Below are positions 17,973 to 26,450 of a stretch of DNA of 32,314 bases, one piece after another; position 1 is the stretch's first letter, and each line of letters opens with the position of its first letter. The notes beneath the pieces were generated by a model, which did not search any database, was not told where the DNA came from, and worked only from the letters and a program-made list of their open reading frames with translations. The stretch spans positions 1 to 32,314 of the forward strand of contig NZ_JABWDV010000136.1 of assembly GCF_013362995.1 (NCBI RefSeq). Reading direction: 5' to 3'. A program made the translations under genes and the position numbers. The stretch comes from Streptomyces sp. TRM64462. GTDB taxonomy: Bacteria; Actinomycetota; Actinomycetes; Streptomycetales; Streptomycetaceae.

Positions 17973-19472
17973 ATGAGCGGAGTCATGAGCGAATCCATTT
18001 TTGCTGCTGTCGCGCCGGTGTGTGGCGGTGATCCCGCCGAGCGTGCCGCACTGGTCCGGTCACTGATCGCCGACGGGGCGGACACCTCGGCGCGCGACGG
18101 GAGCGGTGCCACCCCCTTGCACCGGGCGGTCAAGGCTCCGTGCAGCGCGGACGACCCGCTGCCGTCCGTTGAGGTGATACGGGCGCTGCTGGAGTGCGGC
18201 GCGGACGTGCACGCCGTCGACGACAACGGCGTCACTCCCGGTGTGTGGGCCGTGGCCTCGAACGACTCCGATCCAGCGGCGTGGGCGGAACGCTCGTTGG
18301 AGGTGCTGGCGCTGCTCGTGGAGCACGGTGCCCGGCTGGACGGACCGAACGGCTTCGCCGCGGGGGGCTCCCCGGCCCACCACAGCACCGCGGCCGTGCC
18401 GCTGTACACCTTTCTGCTCGACCACGGCGCACCGCTCGACGCGGTCGACGCGCGCGGCGAGACCCCGCTGCACGCGACCGTACGCTCCGGGCGGCCGGGC
18501 CTGGTACGGCTCCTGCTGGAGCGCGACGCCGACACGACCGCCGTCAACGGCCTCGGCCAGACCCCGCTCGGCATCGCGCTGCGCCTGCCGGAGAACAGCG
18601 TCGAGCAGCGGCAGGCACGGCACGAGACCGTGTCCCTGCTGCGGGCGGCGGATGCCCCGGCACATGTGAGGTATCCGCTGGTGGGGGGCGGGCCACTGCC
18701 CATCGACATGGGCGCGGTCCGTCGGGCCGCCGCGGTGATGTGTGCCAAGCGGGCCGCAGCGTGCGAGGCCGCCGGAGTTCCCGACGACAGCGGCCGGCTC
18801 GCGCGCCTGGTCGAGCCGGACCTCGCCAGCTACCAGGACCTGGCCTCCGAACTGCGCCACCACTGCGACCCCGACCTGCTGCCGTCGGTGCCCCGCCTGT
18901 GCGCCGCCGCTCTCGGCGACACCGGAACGACGCGCACCCTCACCGGCGACCACCACGTGGACATGCCGTTCTTCCACCACGGGGATCTGGTGGTGAAGGG
19001 CGCCCTGGACGTGGTGGCGCCCTTCGTGGTCACCGGTTCGCTGACGGTCGAAGGCGTGCTCGCCGACTGCGGCCCGGATTCGGTGGTGGCGATCGGTGGC
19101 GGGGTGACAGCCCGAGGGGTGTTCACCGACGGCGAGATGTACGTCGGCGGCGACATCGAGGCCGAGGTCGTCCATGGGTACGACAACGACCACACGCTCC
19201 AGGCGGGCACCATCCGCGCACGCCTGGTCATCGAGGACGAGCACGAGACGATCGCGAGCGTGCGAGCCGACCTCCACTTCGACACGTTCGGGTACCAGCA
19301 GGGGTACGGCGACGGCGTCCAGGAGCAGTTGCGCGAGCTCCTGGTGGACGAGGTCTTCGCCGCCGACGAGGACGAGGACGACGAGGAGATGTTCGACTAC
19401 GGCCTGCTCCAGGCCCGGCTGGGCGAAGGGCTGCCCGTCTTCCGCCCCCACCCGGCCCCCCGCACCGGCTGA
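17973..19472 (+). CDS. Ankyrin-repeat protein with beta-helix (bactofilin-like) C-terminus
   Basis: A 499-residue protein. Ankyrin repeats fill about residues 20-235 (ADTSARDGSGATPLHRAV, ADVHAVDDNG, APLDAVDARGETPLHATV). Residues 323-430 have short, evenly spaced strands rich in Val and Gly (GDLVVKGALDVVAPFVVTGS, then VYVGGDIEAEVVHG-like turns), a right-handed beta-helix like that of polymer-forming bactofilin proteins. An acidic patch (DEDEDDEE) is near 465. No signal peptide, so cytoplasmic. ATG 17973 is preferred: it lies seven bases after a -10 box, consistent with a leaderless message; ATG 17985 is the alternative. It starts the defence-like block and has a PafBC-type promoter. Function is unknown. 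Confidence 0.88.
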   Translation: MSGVMSESIFAAVAPVCGGDPAERAALVRSLIADGADTSARDGSGATPLHRAVKAPCSADDPLPSVEVIRALLECGADVHAVDDNGVTPGVWAVASNDSDPAAWAERSLEVLALLVEHGARLDGPNGFAAGGSPAHHSTAAVPLYTFLLDHGAPLDAVDARGETPLHATVRSGRPGLVRLLLERDADTTAVNGLGQTPLGIALRLPENSVEQRQARHETVSLLRAADAPAHVRYPLVGGGPLPIDMGAVRRAAAVMCAKRAAACEAAGVPDDSGRLARLVEPDLASYQDLASELRHHCDPDLLPSVPRLCAAALGDTGTTRTLTGDHHVDMPFFHHGDLVVKGALDVVAPFVVTGSLTVEGVLADCGPDSVVAIGGGVTARGVFTDGEMYVGGDIEAEVVHGYDNDHTLQAGTIRARLVIEDEHETIASVRADLHFDTFGYQQGYGDGVQEQLRELLVDEVFAADEDEDDEEMFDYGLLQARLGEGLPVFRPHPAPRTG

Positions 19473-19884
19473 GCGGCCCCACCGGCAACCCGCCGAGGGC
19501 GACCGCGATCGACAAGGCCCCGGCCAGAAACCGGGGAGCCTGATCAGCGCGGCCACGACGCCCCGCCGGATCGCTCAGGGCGGTGCCGGCGGAAACGCCG
19601 AAGGCGAGCCCGACCGGCCCATTCGAGGTGTCCATAAGGACGGGCTCGACACGCTACGGGTGGTTCCTTGAGGCCGGCCTCAGCCTGATCCGTGGTCATG
19701 AGAATCGCCGGCGGGCCTCGGCTTCGGCACCGACGTCTTTCCGACACCGACACCGAAGCCGCAGCGCTAAGCGCCCACTGGGTGGGTGTCCGAGGGAAGG
19801 GCGGGCGGCCGCCCGACCCGTACGTACGACAGGGGGACCTCCGTATCCGCCCTGCCCCTGCCTCCCAGCAGCGATACTGGATGC
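19473..19884. other. Gap with a possible gene remnant and an inverted repeat
   Basis: On the minus strand from 19635 there is a protein-like start (MDTSNGPVGLAFGVSAGTAL) resembling short Gly-rich membrane-type peptides. It loses character within about 25 residues, so it may be a broken gene. Near 19724-19770, CGGCTTCGG and CCGAAGCCG form a 9-bp inverted repeat around 25 bases. Just before ATG 19885, GATACT (19873-19878) could be a -10 box for a nearly leaderless message; no ribosome site is seen. Confidence 0.35.
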
Positions 19885-20247
19885 ATGGACACGACGATCA
19901 CCGCCCCCCGCGCCGAGGTGCTGCGGGACCGCTACCGTGGCCGATTGCCCGAGCGCTTGCAGGAGCTGGCCGGTCCTGTCGAGGGCACTGTGGACCTGCC
20001 GCTCCACATCGTCTGGTCCGGGCGGACGAGCTACAGCCTGGACCGTCCGAAGTCCCGCATGACGCTCTACCGGACCGTCCTCGCCGAAGGACTGAGCGAG
20101 GACCTGGTGGCCCTCCTGCACCACCAGCTGCTCACCGAGCAGTGGCCCGTGCTGCGGCGCTTGATCAGTCCCTACATCCGCGAGGTCTGGGAGGACGCCT
20201 TCCCCGAGCTGCTCCGCACCGCTCCGGCCGACACGACCGCCGCGTGA
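19885..20247 (+). CDS. Small partner of AbiEii-type protein, putative antitoxin
   Basis: A 120-residue mostly helical protein of no recognised family. Visible features are VDLPLHIVWSGRTSYSLDR in the first half and LLTEQWPVLRRLISPYIREV in the second. Its TGA overlaps the GTG of the AbiEii-type gene (GTGA), so the two are translated together. Canonical AbiE systems use a longer winged-helix AbiEi antitoxin; this protein is about half that size and shows no clear HTH. Calling it an antitoxin rests on position and coupling only. ATG 19885 has no ribosome site; a -10-like GATACT close upstream suggests a leaderless message. Confidence 0.8.
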   Translation: MDTTITAPRAEVLRDRYRGRLPERLQELAGPVEGTVDLPLHIVWSGRTSYSLDRPKSRMTLYRTVLAEGLSEDLVALLHHQLLTEQWPVLRRLISPYIREVWEDAFPELLRTAPADTTAA

Positions 20248-20903
20248 AGCTCACTCCGCTCCACGAGCGTCTCCTCGCAGACATCCTCGACCTCGGATCC
20301 CCCTACCCTCTGGTTCTCACTGGCGGATACGCCGTGCAGGCCCACGGCCTGGTCGAACGCTTCAGCCGTGACCTCGACGTCGCCACCGAGAACCCCGCTC
20401 CGATGCAGGAGATCGTCGCCTCACTCACAGCAGGCCTCAGCGCGCGCGGATGGCGGACCACGCACGTCCAGACCGATCCGCTCAGCGGCCGGTTCCTCGT
20501 CACCGATCCGGACACCGGCGAGGAATGCGAGGTCGACGTCCTCAAGGAGGCGTTCTGGGCTCCGCCTGCCCAGACCCCCTACGGCCCCGTTCTTTCCCTC
20601 GACGACGTGATCGGCACCAAGGTCCGTGCCCTCGCTGACCGCGGCACCGTCCGCGACCTCATCGACGTCCAGGCTGCCTCCCGCCACCGCTCCACTGCCG
20701 ACCTAGAATCCCTGGGCCGCCGTCGCGCCCACGACGAGTTCAGCCTCGAAGACCTCCGGGACCGGCTGATCGGCGCGGACTGGTACGAGGATGAGGACTA
20801 CACCGCGTATGGGCTCACCTCCCGGCAGATCGAAGAACTCAAGGCGTGGGCGCTGGAGTGGGCGGAGGATCTGGGTGCGCGGATCCATGACGAGAACGCC
20901 TGA
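20244..20903 (+). CDS. AbiEii/AbiGii-type nucleotidyltransferase, putative toxin
   Basis: A 219-residue nucleotidyltransferase of the AbiEii (MenT-like) group. The core reads VLTGGYAVQAHGL then RFSRDLDVAT, giving the hG-G and D-x-D metal site (Gly27-Gly28, Asp43, Asp45). A third acid is in ECEVDV, and a YGPVLSLDDVIGTKVRALAD segment follows as in the family. AbiEii toxins block growth, some by transferring nucleotides to tRNA, and form type IV toxin-antitoxin systems with phage abortive infection. GTG 20244 overlaps the upstream stop. It lies at the start of the defence island, before the STAND nuclease gene. Confidence 0.88.
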   Translation: MKLTPLHERLLADILDLGSPYPLVLTGGYAVQAHGLVERFSRDLDVATENPAPMQEIVASLTAGLSARGWRTTHVQTDPLSGRFLVTDPDTGEECEVDVLKEAFWAPPAQTPYGPVLSLDDVIGTKVRALADRGTVRDLIDVQAASRHRSTADLESLGRRRAHDEFSLEDLRDRLIGADWYEDEDYTAYGLTSRQIEELKAWALEWAEDLGARIHDENA

Positions 20904-21047
20904 GAGGCGGTCATCGCGCCGGAGTTGCGGCAAGCTGTGGAGCAGGCAGGTTCGCGTGCAACGGCCCTTGCTGCGCCTGGCATGTGCGGCACCGTCCGCG
21001 CGGGCGCGCGGCTGACGTGGTCGCCAGGCCGACCGTAGGGAGCAGTG

Positions 21048-24000
21048 ATGACACCGCGGCCAGGAGGCGAGACGGACAAGTTCGGCAACCGCTACGAGGG
21101 GGCCTGGACGATCAGACACGCCCTGTACGTGCTGCTGGGCACAGGAACGTCGATCACCCTGGAGCCAAGCTCTCCGCTGGGGGACGGCGTCGAGTTCGTC
21201 TACCGCCATGACCGTGGGACCCAGGTGCACCAGGTCAAGCGGCAGAACCGGAACGCGAACAGCTGGAACGTCGCCTCCCTCCGTGACAAGGACGTGTGGA
21301 GCAGCCTGCGGTCCCACGTCGATGCGGGCCGCGCGTTCCACTTCGTCTCTCTGGTCCCCGCCCGGACGCTCGACGAGCTCGCCGACCGTGCTCGCCGCTC
21401 CGACACCCTTGCCGCCTTCGAGGCCCAGTGGCTCACCGACGGACTTCAGGGCCCCTTCGACGCCCTTGCCGCGGCCGACATCTTCGGCTCGGCCGCGACG
21501 GCCTGGCGCATGCTGCGAGGACTGTGGGTGGAGTGGCACAACGAGCGGGACCTCGTGCACACCAACGCGGTCCTGGCCGAACAGGTCCTTGCAGGGGCCC
21601 CGGGGCGCCTGGCGGCTCTCGGACTCGGTGATCTCCTGCTGAACAGCCTGGGGACCACGCTCGATGCACCGGCCGTCAGCGCCCGGCTGGGAGAGTACGG
21701 GCTGAGGCAGGTCAGCCGGGCGGACGGCGCCGAGGCGACGGATGCGGTCGGCGAGGCGACGCGTCGGTGGGCATCGAGCGTCGAACGCGCTTTGTTCCGC
21801 CCGGCCATCCCGCGAGAGACAACCGATCAGCTGGTGGAACAAGTCTTGAGCGACGCGCAGCAGGTCACCGTCCTGACGGGTGCGGCCGGCGGCGGAAAGA
21901 GCGCGGTGCTGCACCAGGCCCTGGACGCCCTCACCAAGCTCGACACCCCGGTGCTCGCCTTCCGTCTCGACCGGTTGGCGCCCTTCGCCTCCACCCACGA
22001 GCTGGGTCTGCGAATCGGGCTGACCAGGTCACCGGTCAGCGCGCTCGCAGCCGCGGCGAAAGGGCGTCGCTGTGTGCTGATCGTGGACCAGCTCGACGCG
22101 ATCAGCATGGCGTCGGGACGCATCCCGGAAACCTTCGACGCGGTGGCCGACCTGATGGACGAGGCGATGGCGTACCCGGCCATGCGCATCGTCCTCGTGT
22201 GCCGGGAGTTCGATGCCAAGGCCGATCCACGGATCCGTCGGCTCACCGCGTCAGACCGCTGTGCGCACACTGCGGTCGGGTCGCTTACCGATGCCCAGGT
22301 CGATGCCGCGCTCGCGAGCATGGGCCTGGCCGCCTCACGCGTCACACCGTCGCAGCGTGCTCTGCTGCGGTCACCCTTGCATCTGGTGCTCCTGGCTGAG
22401 GTCGCGGACCAGGAGGCAGCCCTCTCCTTCCGCACGACTCGGCAGCTTTTTGACGCCTTCTGGGACACCAAGCGAAAGGACTGCGCACGTCGCCAGCCTT
22501 CCGTACGCTTCCACGAGGCCATCTCGGCCGTCGTGGCGGCCATGAGCGCGCGGCAAAGACTCTCCGTTCCTGACAGCCTGCTCGACGCGGACGCCCTCGC
22601 ATCGAGTGCGGACGTGCTGGTGTCGGAGCACGTCCTCGTGCGCGAAGGCCGGCAACTTGCCTTCTTCCACGAGAGCTTCTTCGACTACGCTTTCGCGCGC
22701 GATTGGCATCGGCTGGACGAGAGTCTGGTCACCTTTCTCGCCAGCGGGGACCAGGAGCTCTTCCGGCGGGGACAGGTACGACAGGTCCTCGACCATCTGC
22801 GGGACCTGGACCCGGAGCGGTTCACCCAAGAGGTCGAGGGACTGCTCACCAGCCCGGAGATCCGCTACCACCTGCAAGACGTCACCTTGGCCGTGCTGCG
22901 CGGCCTGGAGACCCCCACCGCCGGCGAGTGGGGGGCCGTCGCGCGTGTACTGGACACCCGTCCCCTCTTCCGGGACCAGCTCGTGAACGCCGTCAGCAAC
23001 GGGGCGTGGTTCCGGCGCGCGGATGACGAGGCAGCGCTCGACGACTGGCTGACCAGTGCCGACGAAAGGGAACACGAGTGGGCGGTACGGATGATGGCCG
23101 CCGGCGCCAGTGTCTTCCCCGACCGGGTGGCCCGCCTTCTGGAACCGCATGCCTCGGATCCCCGGCTGGGACCCTGGTTGGAGCGGATCGTCCGCTCCGC
23201 CGATCTCGCCGCCAGCAGGAACCTCTTCGACCTGTTGCTCGACGGTGCGCGATCGGGGCTCCTCACCGGCCGCGAGCACCTCGTCTGGAACTCGGTGCAG
23301 GACCTTGCGGGTAAACGGCCTGCCTGGGCAGTCGAGTTGATCGGAGCGATGGTCTTGGATCGCCCGGACGCGCTCCGGCTCGAAGATGATGGCAGGGTCG
23401 GCGCCCTGCTCACCCGGGACGACTCGGCCCTGCGTGTCGTCGCGGCTGCCGCGGTGGGTGCTCCGGAGGAATTCTGCGCTCGGGTCCTGCCGTTGCTCCT
23501 GGCCGCCATGGCTACGACCGCGCTCCCACCGAAGGAGGGCTGCCCGGTCTACGACAGGCACTTCACGTTTCGCTATCCCGACGACCGGCCCAGTGACTTG
23601 GGTGACGCCTTGTTCCAAGGCGCGGCCAAGGCACTGCGGATCGTGGCGAGCCAAGACCCCGCCCGCGCGCGTGGTCTGGTGACAGGACTCGCGAGCCTGC
23701 CGTACGAGGCGGCTCAGTGGCTCCTCTACCAGGTCCTGATCGAGGCGGGGCCCACTCTCGCTCCTTGGTCTGCGGAGATCCTCCTGCAGGGCCGACACCG
23801 CCTCCTGTCCGGCTATGGATCCAACATCGTGTGGGGGGCCCGCGAGGTTCTGTGTGCCGTTGGGAATGCCCTGCCCGACGACATGCTCCGGCGGGTGGCC
23901 GACATGCTTCTCCACTTGCGCCTTCCTCCGGACGACGAGTTCTCGCCCTGGCATGAGTTCACGCTGCTGACGGCGCTCCCCGAGAACCGGCAGTCCGAGC

Positions 24001-25508
24001 GGGCGGTGCGCCGGCTCGGAGAACTTCGCAGGCGTCACGGCGACATGCGGGAACCGGACGAGCCCAAAGGGGTGACCGGCGGGTTCATCGGGCCGCCCAT
24101 TCCGGCGGAGGCGGCCCAGCGCATGAGTGACGACCAGTGGCTGGCCGCCATGAGGAAGCACAGTCGGGACCGCACCGACTGGGAGACCTCCACCGGAGGG
24201 GCCCGGGAACTGTCCCACGTGCTAAGGGGCATGACGGCGGCGGCGCCCGGCCGCTTCTCGCGACTCGCCGTACGGATGGACGCGGGGATGCACCCCGCCT
24301 ACGGAGCATCGCTCCTTCTGGGCCTTGGAGACGCGGAGCCCTACGGCGACCCGGACACCGTCTTCGCGGCGATCCGTCACCTCTCGGGCCAGTGCAGGCC
24401 GGCCCATGACCGATGGCTCGGCTGGGCGATGCGGAAGTACCTCACCTCAGTGCCGCTCGACCTCGTGGAGACGCTCCTGGATCGCGCCCTCGGCTTCGAC
24501 CACGCCGGTCACGTGACCGGCGAGGGCGAGGGGGACGTGGGGAGCGAACCGGACGCGGAGCGTGACCTCCTCACGGCAGGGATCAACACCGTGCGTGGCA
24601 GCGCCGTCGAAATCCTGGGCGACCTGCTCATCCATGCCGCGGACGGCTCCCGGGCCGCCCTGGTCGTACCTCACTTACGGAGAATCGCCGCCGACCCTTC
24701 GCTTCCCGTCCGGGCGTGCGCGGCTCATCTGCTTCATGCGGCGCTGCGGTACGACCGCCCTGCGGTGGCCGATGCGTTCACCGTGCTCGTCCGGGCCCCT
24801 GACCGGCTTCTGGCGTCACGGCCGGTGTTTCGCCTGTTCGTGTCCCTGTGCCACGGGGATCCGGTGGCGGGCAGACCAGTGATGGAACGGATGCTGCGTT
24901 CCCCGGCGCCGGCGGTGCGCCGGAACGGTGGACGGGTGGCGGCGCTGGCGGCGATGGAGTGGGAGACGACGGACCTCCTGGCGGAGGTGCTCGCCGGGAA
25001 AGACGGACCACAGCGGCAGGGCGCCGCGGACGTGTGTGCCCAGCGTCTCGTGAACACCGGGGACCAGGCCTTGGCGCATCACGCGCTCGTCCAGTTCTTC
25101 CACGACCCGGAAGAAGGCGTGCGAGAAGCCGCCGCCGCTGTAGCCGTCGCGTTGAGGGGCCGACGTCTGGGGCCCGTGCGCCGCACGGTGACCGCACTGA
25201 TCGATTCCGACGCCTTCGCGCCGGCCCTGCCGCAGTTGCTGATCACTCTTGAAGAGGCCCCCGACCGGGTCGACGAGCTGGTGCGCGCCTGCGTACGACG
25301 GTTCCTCACCGTGTTCGGCGCCGCCTCGGCCGATCTGTCCACTCGCGCCGCTGCCGATGCCCACCACATCGGGGAGCTACTGGTCCGGGCCCATGCCCAG
25401 GCGGCCTCGGCTGCCCGCCGGTCCGAGATCCTCGATCTGCTGGACCAACTGCTGCTCCGTGGGGCCTACGGTGTGGCCGAAGCGATCGGCAGCGCCGACC
25501 GGGGCTGA
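21048..25508 (+). CDS. Mrr-like nuclease plus STAND NTPase plus helical repeats, Avs-like defence protein
   Basis: A 1486-residue protein. Residues 10-66 carry a restriction-endonuclease-fold signature: Glu17 in NRYEGAW, Asp46/Glu49 in LGDGVEFVY, and QVK (62-64) in VHQVKRQ, the Q-x-K form seen in Mrr-type nucleases. A STAND-type NTPase follows with Walker A GAAGGGKS (278-285) and Walker B VLIVDQLD (343-350). From about 600 to the end run HEAT/TPR-like helices. This effector-NTPase-repeat order is that of Avs and related anti-phage sensors, where the repeats bind a phage protein and trigger the nuclease. ATG 21048 follows GGGAG; GTG 21045 is one codon earlier. It is flanked by the AbiEii pair and the cyclase operon. 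Defence is inferred. Confidence 0.88.
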   Translation: MTPRPGGETDKFGNRYEGAWTIRHALYVLLGTGTSITLEPSSPLGDGVEFVYRHDRGTQVHQVKRQNRNANSWNVASLRDKDVWSSLRSHVDAGRAFHFVSLVPARTLDELADRARRSDTLAAFEAQWLTDGLQGPFDALAAADIFGSAATAWRMLRGLWVEWHNERDLVHTNAVLAEQVLAGAPGRLAALGLGDLLLNSLGTTLDAPAVSARLGEYGLRQVSRADGAEATDAVGEATRRWASSVERALFRPAIPRETTDQLVEQVLSDAQQVTVLTGAAGGGKSAVLHQALDALTKLDTPVLAFRLDRLAPFASTHELGLRIGLTRSPVSALAAAAKGRRCVLIVDQLDAISMASGRIPETFDAVADLMDEAMAYPAMRIVLVCREFDAKADPRIRRLTASDRCAHTAVGSLTDAQVDAALASMGLAASRVTPSQRALLRSPLHLVLLAEVADQEAALSFRTTRQLFDAFWDTKRKDCARRQPSVRFHEAISAVVAAMSARQRLSVPDSLLDADALASSADVLVSEHVLVREGRQLAFFHESFFDYAFARDWHRLDESLVTFLASGDQELFRRGQVRQVLDHLRDLDPERFTQEVEGLLTSPEIRYHLQDVTLAVLRGLETPTAGEWGAVARVLDTRPLFRDQLVNAVSNGAWFRRADDEAALDDWLTSADEREHEWAVRMMAAGASVFPDRVARLLEPHASDPRLGPWLERIVRSADLAASRNLFDLLLDGARSGLLTGREHLVWNSVQDLAGKRPAWAVELIGAMVLDRPDALRLEDDGRVGALLTRDDSALRVVAAAAVGAPEEFCARVLPLLLAAMATTALPPKEGCPVYDRHFTFRYPDDRPSDLGDALFQGAAKALRIVASQDPARARGLVTGLASLPYEAAQWLLYQVLIEAGPTLAPWSAEILLQGRHRLLSGYGSNIVWGAREVLCAVGNALPDDMLRRVADMLLHLRLPPDDEFSPWHEFTLLTALPENRQSERAVRRLGELRRRHGDMREPDEPKGVTGGFIGPPIPAEAAQRMSDDQWLAAMRKHSRDRTDWETSTGGARELSHVLRGMTAAAPGRFSRLAVRMDAGMHPAYGASLLLGLGDAEPYGDPDTVFAAIRHLSGQCRPAHDRWLGWAMRKYLTSVPLDLVETLLDRALGFDHAGHVTGEGEGDVGSEPDAERDLLTAGINTVRGSAVEILGDLLIHAADGSRAALVVPHLRRIAADPSLPVRACAAHLLHAALRYDRPAVADAFTVLVRAPDRLLASRPVFRLFVSLCHGDPVAGRPVMERMLRSPAPAVRRNGGRVAALAAMEWETTDLLAEVLAGKDGPQRQGAADVCAQRLVNTGDQALAHHALVQFFHDPEEGVREAAAAVAVALRGRRLGPVRRTVTALIDSDAFAPALPQLLITLEEAPDRVDELVRACVRRFLTVFGAASADLSTRAAADAHHIGELLVRAHAQAASAARRSEILDLLDQLLLRGAYGVAEAIGSADRG

Positions 25509-25637
25509 GGCACTCCGCGAAGAGGCCGGTAGGTGCTTCAGGTGTGCGCCGTCGTGCGCCCCGAAGTGCACTCGTGGCACCGGCTGTCCGGGCGGAAAGC
25601 GCGGACCGCCGCACTGAGCGCGTGCTGTGCTGTGCGC

Positions 25638-26363
25638 ATGATTCGTGGCTCGGACATGGATGGTCGCGCGCCGTTTCTCGACACGCTGACGGAGGGGGCC
25701 CGCAAGGCCTTCGCGCGGCTCGGGACGCGGTGCAGCTTCGCCGTGGGAGACGTGCTGATTCATGAGGGTGATCACGCCCGGGACCTGATGGTGCTCCACC
25801 GAGGGGTGGTGAAGGTGACCGGTGGACTGGACGGGGACCGGCCGGCGCTCATGGACGTGAAGAACGAAGGGGACGTGGTGGGCGAGGTGGCGGCGATGGG
25901 CCTCGGGCCGAGGTCGGCGACGGTCACCGCCGACCGCGAGGTCACCGCCACCGTCGTCCCGAGTCACGAACTGCTGCCCTTCCTCCGCGCCAACCCCGAA
26001 GCAGAGCTGGCCCTCAAGCGGGTGATCGGCCGCCGACTCCGCCGGTCCGAGCGCTGGCCACTGAACTACGGCAGGCATCCGGTCCCGGTCCGGCTGGCGC
26101 GCCTGCTGGTCGAGCTGGCGCAGTCGCACGGGAAGCCGGACAGGAACTCGGTGCGCATCGACGTGAGGCTGTCCCAGTCTGAACTCGCCGACCTCGTCGG
26201 ATCCACCACGAACACCGTGCAGAAGACGCTTGCCCAGCTACGGATCGACGGACTCATCTCCGCCACGGGCGAACGGCAGACCTACGTACGTGACATGGCC
26301 GGACTGCGGCGGGCGGCTCGGCTCGGCCCGGCGTCACGAGGCGACCTGTCAAGAAATCCGTAA
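25638..26363 (+). CDS. Crp/Fnr-family regulator with intact cyclic-nucleotide pocket
   Basis: A 241-residue Crp/Fnr protein. The N-terminal beta-barrel has the phosphate-binding cassette GDVVGEVAAMGLGPRSATV, keeping the Glu83 and Arg92-Ser93 that contact the nucleotide in CRP. The C-terminal HTH is at about 178-206 (LSQSELADLVGSTTNTVQKT). It should bind a cyclic nucleotide and DNA. ATG 25638 and ATG 25656 are both possible; neither has a ribosome site. The cyclase-like gene starts 87 bases downstream on the same strand, so a cyclic nucleotide made by that protein may be its ligand (inference). No clear Crp-type palindrome was found in the gap. Confidence 0.9.
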   Translation: MIRGSDMDGRAPFLDTLTEGARKAFARLGTRCSFAVGDVLIHEGDHARDLMVLHRGVVKVTGGLDGDRPALMDVKNEGDVVGEVAAMGLGPRSATVTADREVTATVVPSHELLPFLRANPEAELALKRVIGRRLRRSERWPLNYGRHPVPVRLARLLVELAQSHGKPDRNSVRIDVRLSQSELADLVGSTTNTVQKTLAQLRIDGLISATGERQTYVRDMAGLRRAARLGPASRGDLSRNP

Positions 26364-26422
26364 AAGCGCGGGATTCTGGCCCCTGGCCCCCCTTCCTCGG
26401 ACAGTTGGCGTGCAGCACACCC

Positions 26423-26450
26423 GACAACCACTGGAAGGTGGCGAGTTGTC
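26423..26450 (+). promoter_or_regulatory. Hairpin carrying the ribosome site of the cyclase-like gene
   Basis: GACAAC (26423-26428) pairs with GTTGTC (26445-26450), with CAC/GTG pairing inside; the purine-rich GGAAGG ribosome site lies in and near the loop. The stem ends at the base before ATG 26451. It may control translation or be a regulator's binding site. Confidence 0.45.

Noticed and set aside
18060..19556. 498-codon minus-strand open frame opposite the ankyrin gene
   Set aside because: It is a shadow of the ankyrin and beta-helix coding sequence, with no domain of its own.
22371..24218. 615-codon minus-strand open frame inside the STAND gene
   Set aside because: It is antisense to clear coding sequence with NTPase and helical repeat content and has no recognisable motif.
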